64,000 nucleotides of DNA. Origin: Caballeronia sp. LZ062. Lineage in GTDB: Bacteria; Pseudomonadota; Gammaproteobacteria; Burkholderiales; Burkholderiaceae. The translations under genes were made by a program, and so were the position numbers. Positions 56,438 through 64,000 of this stretch are shown here, piece by piece. Numbering within the stretch: position 1 is the first letter of the stretch; the number at the start of each line of letters is the position of its first letter. The stretch lies in the NCBI RefSeq assembly GCF_031450785.1, contig NZ_JARTWB010000002.1:682001-746000 (forward strand), given 5' to 3'. The notes beneath the pieces were generated by a model. The model did no database searches. It was not told the DNA's origin and was given only the letters and a program-made list of their open reading frames with translations.

Positions 56438-58837
56438 ATGATTACTGGACTTGACATCACCAGCTTCGGTAGCTTTACAGGCTTGGATTGGAGAAGGCGT
56501 ATTCGGGATGCTGGAGACAACCCGCAGAATTTCAAACGCTTGAACATCCTGTATGGTCGCAACTATTCCGGGAAGACTACCCTTTCGCGAATCTTCCGGG
56601 CTTTGGAAACCGGACGCCTTCCGCAAAACTATACAGGCTCGTCATTCACCGTTCACGGCGACAAGGGTGATGTCACTCAGCTCACCATCGGCTGTAATGC
56701 CTACGACGTTCGGGTCTATAACCGTGATTTCGTAAGCGACAATCTCAGCTTCCTTGTCAATCAAACCAATGACGGCGAGATCAAAACCTTTGCTATCGTC
56801 GGCGAGAAGAACAAGGAGATTGAAGATGCTATTGCTGCCATCGGCGTCAAGCTGGGCAGTGTCGAGAACAAGACCGGTCTTCGGCATGACCTGGAAGAAA
56901 AGCGCAAGGAGCGGGACAGGACAACAGGCAACCATAAGACTGCATTTGATTCTCTGGAAGGAAAGCTGCGAGCTCATGCCAACGAGAAGATCAAGCAAAA
57001 CCGTACGTATGGCCCTGCCGTCTACAACATAGAGAGCATCAAAAAAGACATCACTGCGGTCAAGAAAGCAGGCTTTGTCCCACTAACGACTGAAGAGCAA
57101 GCTGCAAAGATCAACCTGCTCAAGCAAGAAGCCCTGCCCGACATTACAGACACGGCGTCTGTTACTCTGAAGATCGAGGCAATCGCAATAGTTGCGAAAG
57201 AGTTGCTGGACAGACAGATTAAGCCGACCCAGGCGATTGGCGAGCTACTTAGTGATACTGTTCTTCAGCTCTGGGTGAAACAGGGTATCCCGCTACATAA
57301 AGACAAGCGCGACACCTGTGCTTTCTGCCGTCAAAGCTTGCCGGCCAATATTTGGCATGCCCTCGACGCCCACTTTAGCCAAGAATCTGCAGACCTTGAA
57401 TCCGCACTGGATGCATGTATTACCTCTGTTGACTCTGAGATTAACCGAGTTCCCGGCTTCATGACGTTAACCGGCGATAGATTCTATGCGGAAGAGAAAG
57501 TCCAGTTCGAAGCAAGAAAGAAGGCGCTTGCCGAGTGTCTGAAGGTCTACAAGCAGAATCTAGAAACACTTAAAGCCGCACTGCACGCGCGAAGAAACAG
57601 CCTCTTCGAGCGGGTTGCCATGCCCTCGTCCGACTACGACTCTGCCGCTATCCAAGGCTGTGTGGACGATATCAATTCCCTGATAGCCAAGAGCAACAGC
57701 AAAACGAGTTCTCTCGAAAAGGACAAGATTTCTGCACGCGAAGCACTCCGGCTTACCGATGTAGCGTCGTTCGTTGCTGACATTGCCTACGATGCGGAAA
57801 AAATCCGTATCGCCGATCTTGAAACTGAGGCACGCAACGCCTACACCGCTTACACCGTCGTCAACACTCAGATCGTCAATTCAGAAGCCGAAGTCGTCAT
57901 CCTACAGGGCAAGCAGAAAGATGAGCGCAAAGGTGCCGAGAGGGTCAATTCACTCTTGAATCACTTCTTCGGTCATGACGGAATCAAGCTAGAAGCCAAA
58001 GACAACGGCGAGAAGACTGCCGTTCGTTTCGAAGTCACGCGCGACGGAAAGTCGGCTTACAACCTCAGTGAAGGCGAATGTAGTCTCATCGCGTTCTGCT
58101 ACTTCATTGCCAAGCTGGAAGAGCCCAACAGCAAGGGCAGAGATCTGATCATCTATATTGACGATCCGATTTCCAGCTTGGACGGTAACCACATTTTCTT
58201 CATGTTCAGCTTGATCGAGAGCTTGATTGCAAGGCCAACCAAGAAGCAGGATGGATCAAACGGTTATCGCTATAAGCAACTCTTCATCTCTACCCACAAT
58301 CTGGACTTCTTGAAGTATCTCAAGAAGATTTCAATGCCCGCCGAGAAGAACCACGGTGGAAACCAGCATTTCATCATTGAGAGAAATGGTGGTTCGAGCA
58401 ATATTTCCTTGATGCCCTCGTACCTGCGGGACTACGTCACTGAATTCAACTACCTGTTCCACCAGATTTACAAATGCAAGAATCAGGATGCAGTTCAAGG
58501 TGGACATGAGCCGTTCTACGGCTTTGGGAACAATCTTCGCAAGTTCCTCGAAGCATTTTTGTTCTTCAAGTTTCCGCATCATGACGACAAGAATGACGCT
58601 TTTGAACGCATCAAGAAATTCTTTGGCGAAGAGGATGCTACAGCAATCGCACTGATGAACCGGCTCAACAACGAATTCTCACACCTTGAGTCGATCCCAG
58701 ATCGAGGATTCAAGCCAGTCGAAATTCCCGAGATTGCAAAGGTGGCTAACTTCGTCCTAGATAGGATCTACGCAACTGATCCTGACCAATACAATGCTTT
58801 GCTGAAGAGCATTGGTGAGCCTGCAAGGGCGCAATGA
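56438..58837 (+). CDS. rloC: RloC-like anticodon nuclease (ABC ATPase with zinc hook and HEPN-type C-terminus)
   Basis: A 799-aa protein of the PrrC/RloC (AAA_13) type. The split ABC head has Walker A GRNYSGKTT (40-48), a signature NLSEGECS (542-549) and Walker B DLIIYIDDPISSLD (569-582). Between them are coiled coils around a Rad50-like zinc hook CAFC (294-297), which marks RloC rather than PrrC. The C-terminal region has R701/E705 (RKFLE) and RLNNEFSH (R742-x6-H749), fitting the R-x3-E...H nuclease triad and HEPN motif. RloC enzymes cut or excise the tRNA anticodon nucleotide after DNA-damage or phage signals. GC is clearly below the neighbours, no restriction genes adjoin, and a terminator follows. 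Confidence 0.82.
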   Translation: MITGLDITSFGSFTGLDWRRRIRDAGDNPQNFKRLNILYGRNYSGKTTLSRIFRALETGRLPQNYTGSSFTVHGDKGDVTQLTIGCNAYDVRVYNRDFVSDNLSFLVNQTNDGEIKTFAIVGEKNKEIEDAIAAIGVKLGSVENKTGLRHDLEEKRKERDRTTGNHKTAFDSLEGKLRAHANEKIKQNRTYGPAVYNIESIKKDITAVKKAGFVPLTTEEQAAKINLLKQEALPDITDTASVTLKIEAIAIVAKELLDRQIKPTQAIGELLSDTVLQLWVKQGIPLHKDKRDTCAFCRQSLPANIWHALDAHFSQESADLESALDACITSVDSEINRVPGFMTLTGDRFYAEEKVQFEARKKALAECLKVYKQNLETLKAALHARRNSLFERVAMPSSDYDSAAIQGCVDDINSLIAKSNSKTSSLEKDKISAREALRLTDVASFVADIAYDAEKIRIADLETEARNAYTAYTVVNTQIVNSEAEVVILQGKQKDERKGAERVNSLLNHFFGHDGIKLEAKDNGEKTAVRFEVTRDGKSAYNLSEGECSLIAFCYFIAKLEEPNSKGRDLIIYIDDPISSLDGNHIFFMFSLIESLIARPTKKQDGSNGYRYKQLFISTHNLDFLKYLKKISMPAEKNHGGNQHFIIERNGGSSNISLMPSYLRDYVTEFNYLFHQIYKCKNQDAVQGGHEPFYGFGNNLRKFLEAFLFFKFPHHDDKNDAFERIKKFFGEEDATAIALMNRLNNEFSHLESIPDRGFKPVEIPEIAKVANFVLDRIYATDPDQYNALLKSIGEPARAQ

Positions 58838-58841
58838 GGTT

Positions 58842-58868
58842 AGGGGCCATCGGCCCCTTATTTTCTTC
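58842..58868 (+). terminator. Rho-independent terminator after the RloC-like gene
   Basis: AGGGGCC (58842-58848) pairs with GGCCCCT (58852-58858) around ATC, followed by TATTTTCTT. It isolates the gene as a single transcript. From here to 59060 I see no gene. Confidence 0.85.
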
Positions 58869-59060
58869 TGCTGCAACTTAGTTTCGCCTCAGGAACGAGT
58901 GCCTCTGAATGTCCGTAAACGCCGAATGCGCGCACGGCTCGTCCGTCAGGTTCTGGGAGGACTGCGGTTGTACTGCTGGCAACTTTCGCGCTCGCTGAAC
59001 GGCAGGTTATGCTCGAATAAGCTTTATCGCGAACGGTTCCCCGGACATCCACGAAGGAGC

Positions 59061-59091
59061 AAAAAAAAGCGCGCCCCGAAGGACGCGCTTC
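59061..59091 (-). terminator. Rho-independent terminator of the prfB-lysS transcript
   Basis: On the minus strand AAGCGCG..CC, loop TTCG, pairs with GG..CGCGCTT and runs into eight Ts (59068-59061). One internal G-T pair is present. Confidence 0.92.
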
Positions 59092-59118
59092 TCACCGGAC
59101 ACAAACCGCACCGCCCGC

Positions 59119-60645
59119 TCAGTCTTCCCGACGCAGATGCGGAAAGAGAATCACATCGCGGATGCTCGGGCTGTCGGTCAGCAGCATCACCAGACGGTCG
59201 ATGCCGATGCCGCAGCCGCCCGTCGGCGGCATGCCGTATTCGAGCGCGCGAATGTAGTCCGCGTCGAAATACATGGCTTCTTCGTCGCCCGCGTCTTTCT
59301 GGTCAACCTGCTTCTGAAAGCGCGCGGCTTGATCTTCCGGATCGTTTAGTTCCGAAAAGCCGTTCGCGATCTCGCGCCCCGTGATGAACAGCTCGAAGCG
59401 TTCCGTGATGCCCGGCACCGAATCCGACGCGCGCGCGAGCGGCGAGACTTCGATCGGATAATCGACGATATACGTCGGCTCCCACAACTGCGATTCCGCC
59501 GTCTCTTCGAAGAGCGCGAGTTGCAATGCGCCGATGCCGGCGTTCAGGAAAGCGGGCTGCGTCGTATCGACGCCGAACTTCTTCAACTCCGTGCGCAGGA
59601 ACACGGCGTCGCCGAGCTGCGCGTCGGTGTACTGCGGCGCGTACTTTTGAATCGCCTGGTTGATGGTCAGGCGATGGAACGGCTTCGACAAATCCAGCTC
59701 GCGCCCCTGATACATGATGGTCGCGGTGCCGAGCGCGTCGACGGCGGCCTGGCGGATCAGTTGTTCGGTGAAGTCCATCAACCAGCGGTAATCCGTGTAG
59801 GCCGCGTAGAACTCCATCATCGTGAATTCCGGGTTGTGACGCGGCGAGACGCCTTCGTTCCGGAAATTGCGATTGATTTCGAACACGCGCTCGAAGCCGC
59901 CGACGATCAGCCGCTTGAGATAAAGCTCCGGCGCGATGCGCAGGAACATCTGCATGTCGAGCGCGTTGTGGTGCGTGACGAAAGGCTTCGCCGCCGCGCC
60001 GCCCGGAATGGGATGCAGCATCGGCGTTTCGACTTCCATGAAGTTCGCCTGCGCCATGAAGTTGCGGATGGACGTGACGGCCTTCGTGCGCGCCATGAAC
60101 GTCTTGCGCGACTCCGGCGTCACGATCAGATCCACGTAACGCTGGCGATAGCGCATTTCCTGGTCGGCGAGGCCGTGGAATTTGTCCGGCAGCGGACGCA
60201 GCGCCTTCGACAAGAGCCGCAGTTCCGTGCAGCGCACCGACAGTTCGCCCTTGTTCGTGCGGAAAAGCACGCCCTTCGCGGCTATGATGTCGCCCAGGTC
60301 CCACTTCTTGAATGCCTCGTAGACGTCCGCGCCGACGTCGGCGGGCGTCACGAAGAACTGAATCTGCCCGCTGCCGTCCTGAACCGTCGCGAAGCTCGCC
60401 TTGCCCATCACGCGCTTCAGCATCATGCGGCCCGCGAGCGCGACGGGCAGGGGATTCGCTTCGAGCGTCTCCTTGTCGGTCTCGGCGTAGTCATTTTGCA
60501 GCGCGGCCGCCTGATGCGTCGGGCGGAAATCGTTCGGATAGGCGACGCCTTGCTCACGCAGCGAGCGCAGCTTGTCGCGGCGCTCGGCGATGATCTGGTT
60601 GTCTTCCAGTTCGGGAGCGGCGCTCGTCTGAGTCGGTTCGGTCAT
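59119..60645 (-). CDS. lysS: Lysyl-tRNA synthetase, class II
   Basis: A 508-aa class II synthetase with an N-terminal OB-fold anticodon-binding domain (~60-160) and a catalytic domain. Motif 2 is in [24 protein letters not shown] (cited by position ~268-291) and motif 3 in [13 protein letters not shown] near the C-terminus. Length agrees with E. coli LysS (505 aa). It is 93 bp downstream of prfB, the conserved prfB-lysS arrangement. Confidence 0.97.
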   Translation of the reverse strand: MTEPTQTSAAPELEDNQIIAERRDKLRSLREQGVAYPNDFRPTHQAAALQNDYAETDKETLEANPLPVALAGRMMLKRVMGKASFATVQDGSGQIQFFVTPADVGADVYEAFKKWDLGDIIAAKGVLFRTNKGELSVRCTELRLLSKALRPLPDKFHGLADQEMRYRQRYVDLIVTPESRKTFMARTKAVTSIRNFMAQANFMEVETPMLHPIPGGAAAKPFVTHHNALDMQMFLRIAPELYLKRLIVGGFERVFEINRNFRNEGVSPRHNPEFTMMEFYAAYTDYRWLMDFTEQLIRQAAVDALGTATIMYQGRELDLSKPFHRLTINQAIQKYAPQYTDAQLGDAVFLRTELKKFGVDTTQPAFLNAGIGALQLALFEETAESQLWEPTYIVDYPIEVSPLARASDSVPGITERFELFITGREIANGFSELNDPEDQAARFQKQVDQKDAGDEEAMYFDADYIRALEYGMPPTGGCGIGIDRLVMLLTDSPSIRDVILFPHLRRED

Positions 60646-60738
60646 GATGATTCTTGGCTTGTGATGCTGCGGATGTGCGGCAAATGCGCGGCGGATGAAA
60701 CGAAGACGGCGCGACCGGAAGCCGCGCCGCTTGAAGAC

Positions 60739-61843
60739 TTAAACGCCTTGTTTCAGGCTCGCGCTGATGAAGTCGTCGAGGTCGCCGTCGAGCACGGCGC
60801 GCGTGTTGCTCATTTCCACGCTGGTGCGCAGGTCCTTCACGCGGCTCTGGTCGAGCACGTAGGAGCGAATCTGATGTCCCCAGCCCACGTCCGTCTTGCT
60901 CGATTCGAGCTTGTCCTGCTCGGCCTGGCGCTTGCGCATTTCGAATTCGTACAGACGCGCCTTCAGCATCTGCATGGCTTCGGCGCGGTTGCGGTGCTGC
61001 GAGCGGTCGTTCTGGCACTGCACGACGATGCCGGTCGGCGCGTGCGTGAGACGCACGGCGGAGTCCGTCTTGTTGATGTGCTGGCCGCCCGCGCCCGATG
61101 CGCGATACGTGTCCGTGCGGATATCGGCGGGATTGATCTCGATCTCGATGGAATCGTCGATTTCCGGATACACGAACACCGACGAGAACGACGTGTGCCG
61201 CCCGCCCGAGGAATCGAACGGCGACTTGCGCACGAGCCGGTGAATGCCGGTTTCGGTGCGCAGATAGCCGTACGCGTACTCGCCTTCGACCTTGATCGTC
61301 GCGCTCTTGATGCCGGCGACGTCGCCTTCGGATTCTTCGAGCACTTCGGTCTTGAAACCCTTGCGCTCGCAGTAGCGCAGATACTGGCGCAGCAGCATGG
61401 ACGCCCAGTCGCACGCCTCGGTGCCGCCCGCGCCCGCCTGAATGTCGATGAAGCAGTTGTTCGGATCGGCCGGGTTCGAAAACATCCGGCGGAATTCCAT
61501 GTCTTCGACGCGCGCTTTCAGTGCGTCGGCGTCGGATTCGCAGGCGACGAGCGTGTCTTCGTCGCCTTCTTCGCGCGCCATCTCGAAGAGTTCGTCGGCG
61601 TCGCGCAGATCGTTGTCGAGGGCGGAAAGCGTCGACACCACGCCGTCGAGCAGCTTCTTTTCACGACCGAGCGCCTGCGCGTTCTTCGAGTCGTTCCAGA
61701 CGTTCGGGTCTTCGAGTTCCTTGTTGACTTCGGCTAGGCGCGCGGACTTGGCGTCGTAGTCAAAGATACCCCCGTAGCTCGCCCGCGCGGCGGCGCAGGT
61801 CGGCCAGAAGGCTTTCGATCGCGTTGAGACGTTCTGCTTCCAT
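60739..61843 (-). CDS. prfB: Peptide chain release factor 2, with programmed +1 frameshift
   Basis: RF2 terminates translation at UGA and UAA. It is encoded in two frames: 27 codons from ATG at 61843 to CTT at 61763, then after skipping the T at 61762 the frame runs on to 60739, giving 367 aa. The shift site reads CGGGGGTATCTTTGAC: an internal Shine-Dalgarno, CTT and an in-frame TGA, as in most bacteria, so RF2 autoregulates its own synthesis. The protein has the SPF recognition tripeptide ([10 protein letters not shown]) and the catalytic GGQ ([11 protein letters not shown]). It is not a pseudogene. Confidence 0.97.
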
Positions 61844-61873
61844 TGTCGATCTTCGGCTTCGTAAAAAGGTCAA

Positions 61874-61879
61874 ATTATA
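61874..61879 (-). promoter_or_regulatory. Putative -10 element of prfB
   Basis: TATAAT on the minus strand, 30 bases before the prfB ATG. The -35 region is not convincing. Confidence 0.4.
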
Positions 61880-61979
61880 GCCGATCGACGCGCTTTTCCC
61901 GCGCTGGCGCACGCCGTGACACGGGACGCTGCGCGCTTGAACGTCCGTGCACAGGCGCTTCGCGCGGGGCGTCGAGCGG

Positions 61980-62296
61980 CACGATGTACTTCGCCTCAGG
62001 TTGACGAACGTCTCTTCGATTTCTGCGGGCTGACGAACGCTCGAAGCGCGCAATCGCACTGGCGCGGGGGCTGATTAACGAAGACGCGCGCCGAAATGGC
62101 GATGCCGCAAACGCTGCCTAAGCCACGATGTACTTCGCCGCGTCTTCCGGCGTCGCGCCGATTTTCGGGTTGACGAACGTCTACTCGATTTTCTGCGGGC
62201 TGACCAACTCTCGAAGCGCGCAATCGTATTGGCGCGGTCGGCCAATTAGCGAAGACGCGCGCCGAACACGACAATGCGGCGAACGCTGCCTCAAGC
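61980..62296. repeat. Degenerate tandem duplication between prfB and recJ
   Basis: Copy one begins at 61980 and copy two at 62124 (both CACGATGTACTTCGCC). Shared blocks include TCGAAGCGCGCAATCG and GAAGACGCGCGCCGAA. Copy two has an extra ~27 bp and runs into the last codons of recJ (GCTGCCTCAAGC, equivalent to GCTGCCTAAGC in copy one). The 61844-62290 gap holds no supportable gene. Confidence 0.85.
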
Positions 62297-63991
62297 CGCG
62301 TGCTCGACGATCAGCTGCACGCGCGCCACGCCGTTCCACGAATCGCTGACGAGCCGGTACGCGACAGTCGCGCGCGGCGGCAGCGGATCGACGTGATTGA
62401 ACCAGATCGCGTTGAAACGCTGGCGGCCGCGCACGAGTTGCAGCTTTAGGTGCTTGTCCTTCACGAGCGATTGCGACGCGACGTCGAATTCCCCCGAAAA
62501 CGTCGGCGCCGGAAAGCCCTGTCCCCAGACCGCCGCGTCGAGCAGTTCGATGAATTGCGGCGTGAAATACGCGTCCTCCAGTTCGCCGTCCGTCTCGATG
62601 GTCCGCGAGAGCGCGTCGGCGGTCAGCCACTCGCGGCCGATCGCTTCGAACGCGTCCGTGAAGCGCGGAATGTCGGCGGTGGCGAGCGTGAGGCCCGCCG
62701 CCATTGCGTGGCCGCCGAACTTGTGGATGAGACCGGGCTCGCGCTTGCTGATGAGATCGACGGCATCGCGCAAATGGAAGCCGGGAATCGAGCGTCCGGA
62801 GCCTTTTGAGAGCGTGCCGGCGTCGTCGGCGTGCGCGAACGTGAACGACGGCCGGTGAAAGCGCTCCTTCAGCCGCCCGGCGACGATGCCGATCACGCCC
62901 TGATGCCAGCTCGCGTCGTAGAGCGTGAGGGTCGCGCGCTCGCCCGCATCGAACGATTGCAGTTCGGCGAGCGCCTGCTGTTGCATGCCGGCTTCGATTT
63001 CGCGCCGCTCGCGGTTCATCGCGTCGAGCTGTTGCCCGAGTTCCCATGCGCGGCCGATGTCGTCGGTCGTCAAGCATTCGATGCCGAGCGACATGTCCGA
63101 GAGCCGTCCCGCCGCGTTCAGGCGCGGCCCGAGCGCGAAGCCGAGATCGAAGCCCGACGCGGCGCGCGCATCGCGGCCGGCCGCGCGGAACAGAGCGGCG
63201 ATGCCCGGCTGCATGCGGCCTGCGCGAATCCGCTTCAAACCCTGCGCGACGAGAATCCGGTTGTTGCAGTCGAGCTTCACGACATCGGCCACGGTGCCGA
63301 GCGCAACGAGATCGAGCAGGCCGTCCAGACGCGGCTCCGGCGTGCTCTCGTAAGCGCCGCGCCGGCGCAGCTCGGCACGCAGCGCGAGCAGCACGTAGAA
63401 CATCACGCCGACGCCCGCGATACATTTGCTCGGAAAGCCGCAGCCCGGCTGGTTCGGATTGACGATGGCGCGTGCGGCGGGCAGTTCGTCGCCCGGCAGG
63501 TGATGGTCGGTCACGACGACATCGATGCCGAGCGCGTTGGCCGCCGCGACGCCTTCGACGCTCGCGATGCCGTTATCGACGGTAATCAGCAGATCCGGCA
63601 CGCCGAGCGGCGAGCGCGCGGCCAGTTCGACAATCTCGGGCGTCAGCCCGTAGCCGTATTCGAAGCGGTTCGGCACCAGATAGTCGATGGTCGCGCCGAA
63701 CATGCGCAGGCCGCGCACGGCAACCGCGCACGCGGTCGCGCCGTCGCAGTCGTAATCCGCGACGACGAGCATGCGCTTGCCGGCCGCGAGCGCATCGGCG
63801 AGCACGGCGGCAGCGTCGTCGCAACCCTTCAGGCCGATGGGCGCGTGCAGGCGCTTCAACTCGGTTTCCACTTCGTCCGGCGACGTGACGCCTCGCGCCG
63901 CATAGAGCCGCGCGATCACGGGATGCAGGCCATGGCGCATAAGGGCTTCGGCATCGGCGGGGGACGAGGCGCGGGTAACGATTCGCGTCAT
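62291..63991 (-). CDS. recJ: Single-stranded-DNA-specific exonuclease RecJ
   Basis: A 566-aa 5'-3' exonuclease acting in recombination and mismatch repair. The DHH phosphoesterase core is complete: VVADYDCDGATA (motif I), DLLITVDNG (II), VVTDHHLPG (III, the DHH) and ALGTVADVV (IV). The DHHA1 domain has GRSIPGFHLRDAV and the GGHAMAAGLTL glycine-rich motif; an OB-fold ends the protein. The ATG at 63991 is close to the window edge, so upstream context is not visible. The prfB gene lies 447 bp downstream. Confidence 0.95.
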   Translation of the reverse strand: MTRIVTRASSPADAEALMRHGLHPVIARLYAARGVTSPDEVETELKRLHAPIGLKGCDDAAAVLADALAAGKRMLVVADYDCDGATACAVAVRGLRMFGATIDYLVPNRFEYGYGLTPEIVELAARSPLGVPDLLITVDNGIASVEGVAAANALGIDVVVTDHHLPGDELPAARAIVNPNQPGCGFPSKCIAGVGVMFYVLLALRAELRRRGAYESTPEPRLDGLLDLVALGTVADVVKLDCNNRILVAQGLKRIRAGRMQPGIAALFRAAGRDARAASGFDLGFALGPRLNAAGRLSDMSLGIECLTTDDIGRAWELGQQLDAMNRERREIEAGMQQQALAELQSFDAGERATLTLYDASWHQGVIGIVAGRLKERFHRPSFTFAHADDAGTLSKGSGRSIPGFHLRDAVDLISKREPGLIHKFGGHAMAAGLTLATADIPRFTDAFEAIGREWLTADALSRTIETDGELEDAYFTPQFIELLDAAVWGQGFPAPTFSGEFDVASQSLVKDKHLKLQLVRGRQRFNAIWFNHVDPLPPRATVAYRLVSDSWNGVARVQLIVEHAA

Positions 63992-64000
63992 GCGGGAAGA

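Noticed and set aside
60739..61843. prfB as a frameshifted pseudogene
   Set aside because: The break is exactly at the conserved RF2 recoding site with its internal Shine-Dalgarno.
61996..62349. Small open frames in the prfB-recJ spacer
   Set aside because: They follow the tandem duplication and are not maintained in the same frame between copies.

Overview
The window comes from a high-GC beta-proteobacterium, most likely Burkholderia sensu lato (Caballeronia or Paraburkholderia). The evidence is the composition, the RF2/LysS/RecJ and ilvIHC-psd-pssA gene orders, and several Burkholderiaceae-typical families (BPSL0067, DUF3106/DUF3619, cyanide-insensitive bd oxidase). This placement rests on protein recognition only; no database search was run. 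No rRNA, tRNA or CRISPR array was seen.

Layout. 1-9128 is a myo-inositol catabolic locus in two divergent halves: iolD, iolC and a sugar ABC transporter on the minus strand, and iolR, iolG and a second Gfo/Idh/MocA dehydrogenase on the plus strand. A GGAA-N6-TTCC operator lies over the iolR promoter. At 9103-10035 a HigB/HigA-like toxin-antitoxin module sits between two exact 34-bp direct repeats, copies of the 3' end of the last inositol gene. 10076-17511 is housekeeping: tusA-like, galU, valS, uvrD, mtn. 17512-18836 holds a ~110-bp degenerate tandem repeat, then a near-perfect Fur box in front of two unrecognised genes. Next come prpE, a BPSL0067/STY0301 pair whose first gene carries an in-frame amber codon, a fosmidomycin-resistance-type exporter and a chemoreceptor. 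25193-26480 is a large inverted-repeat structure built from ~97-bp tandem units around an (AAGGC)14 microsatellite.

26572-31847 groups three signalling genes (HDOD, GGDEF-EAL, EAL-HDOD). They are followed by a periplasmic peroxiredoxin, cioAB, and a guanidine-II riboswitch upstream of a SugE/Gdx exporter. 36313-42342 holds a DUF4126 protein, a large FtsX-type permease, a truncated haemoglobin, an AlaX editing protein, DUF924 and DUF5672 proteins. 42359-44438 is a compact TetR-LOG-SDR operon. 44599-47169 encodes a PlcP-like phospholipase C, an Agt-like glycosyltransferase and a diacylglycerol kinase behind a PHO-box-like sequence, which fits phosphate-starvation lipid remodelling. 47265-49569 is an ECF sigma factor operon with DUF3619, DUF3106 and RDD proteins.

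49939-55018 is ilvI-ilvH-ilvC-psd-pssA, ended by a strong terminator. After a glycine-zipper protein comes a stretch of visibly lower GC with an RloC-like anticodon nuclease (ABC ATPase, zinc hook, HEPN-type C-terminus), probably an acquired phage-defence gene. The window closes with lysS, prfB (with its programmed +1 frameshift) and recJ on the minus strand, with a duplicated ~144-bp spacer between prfB and recJ.
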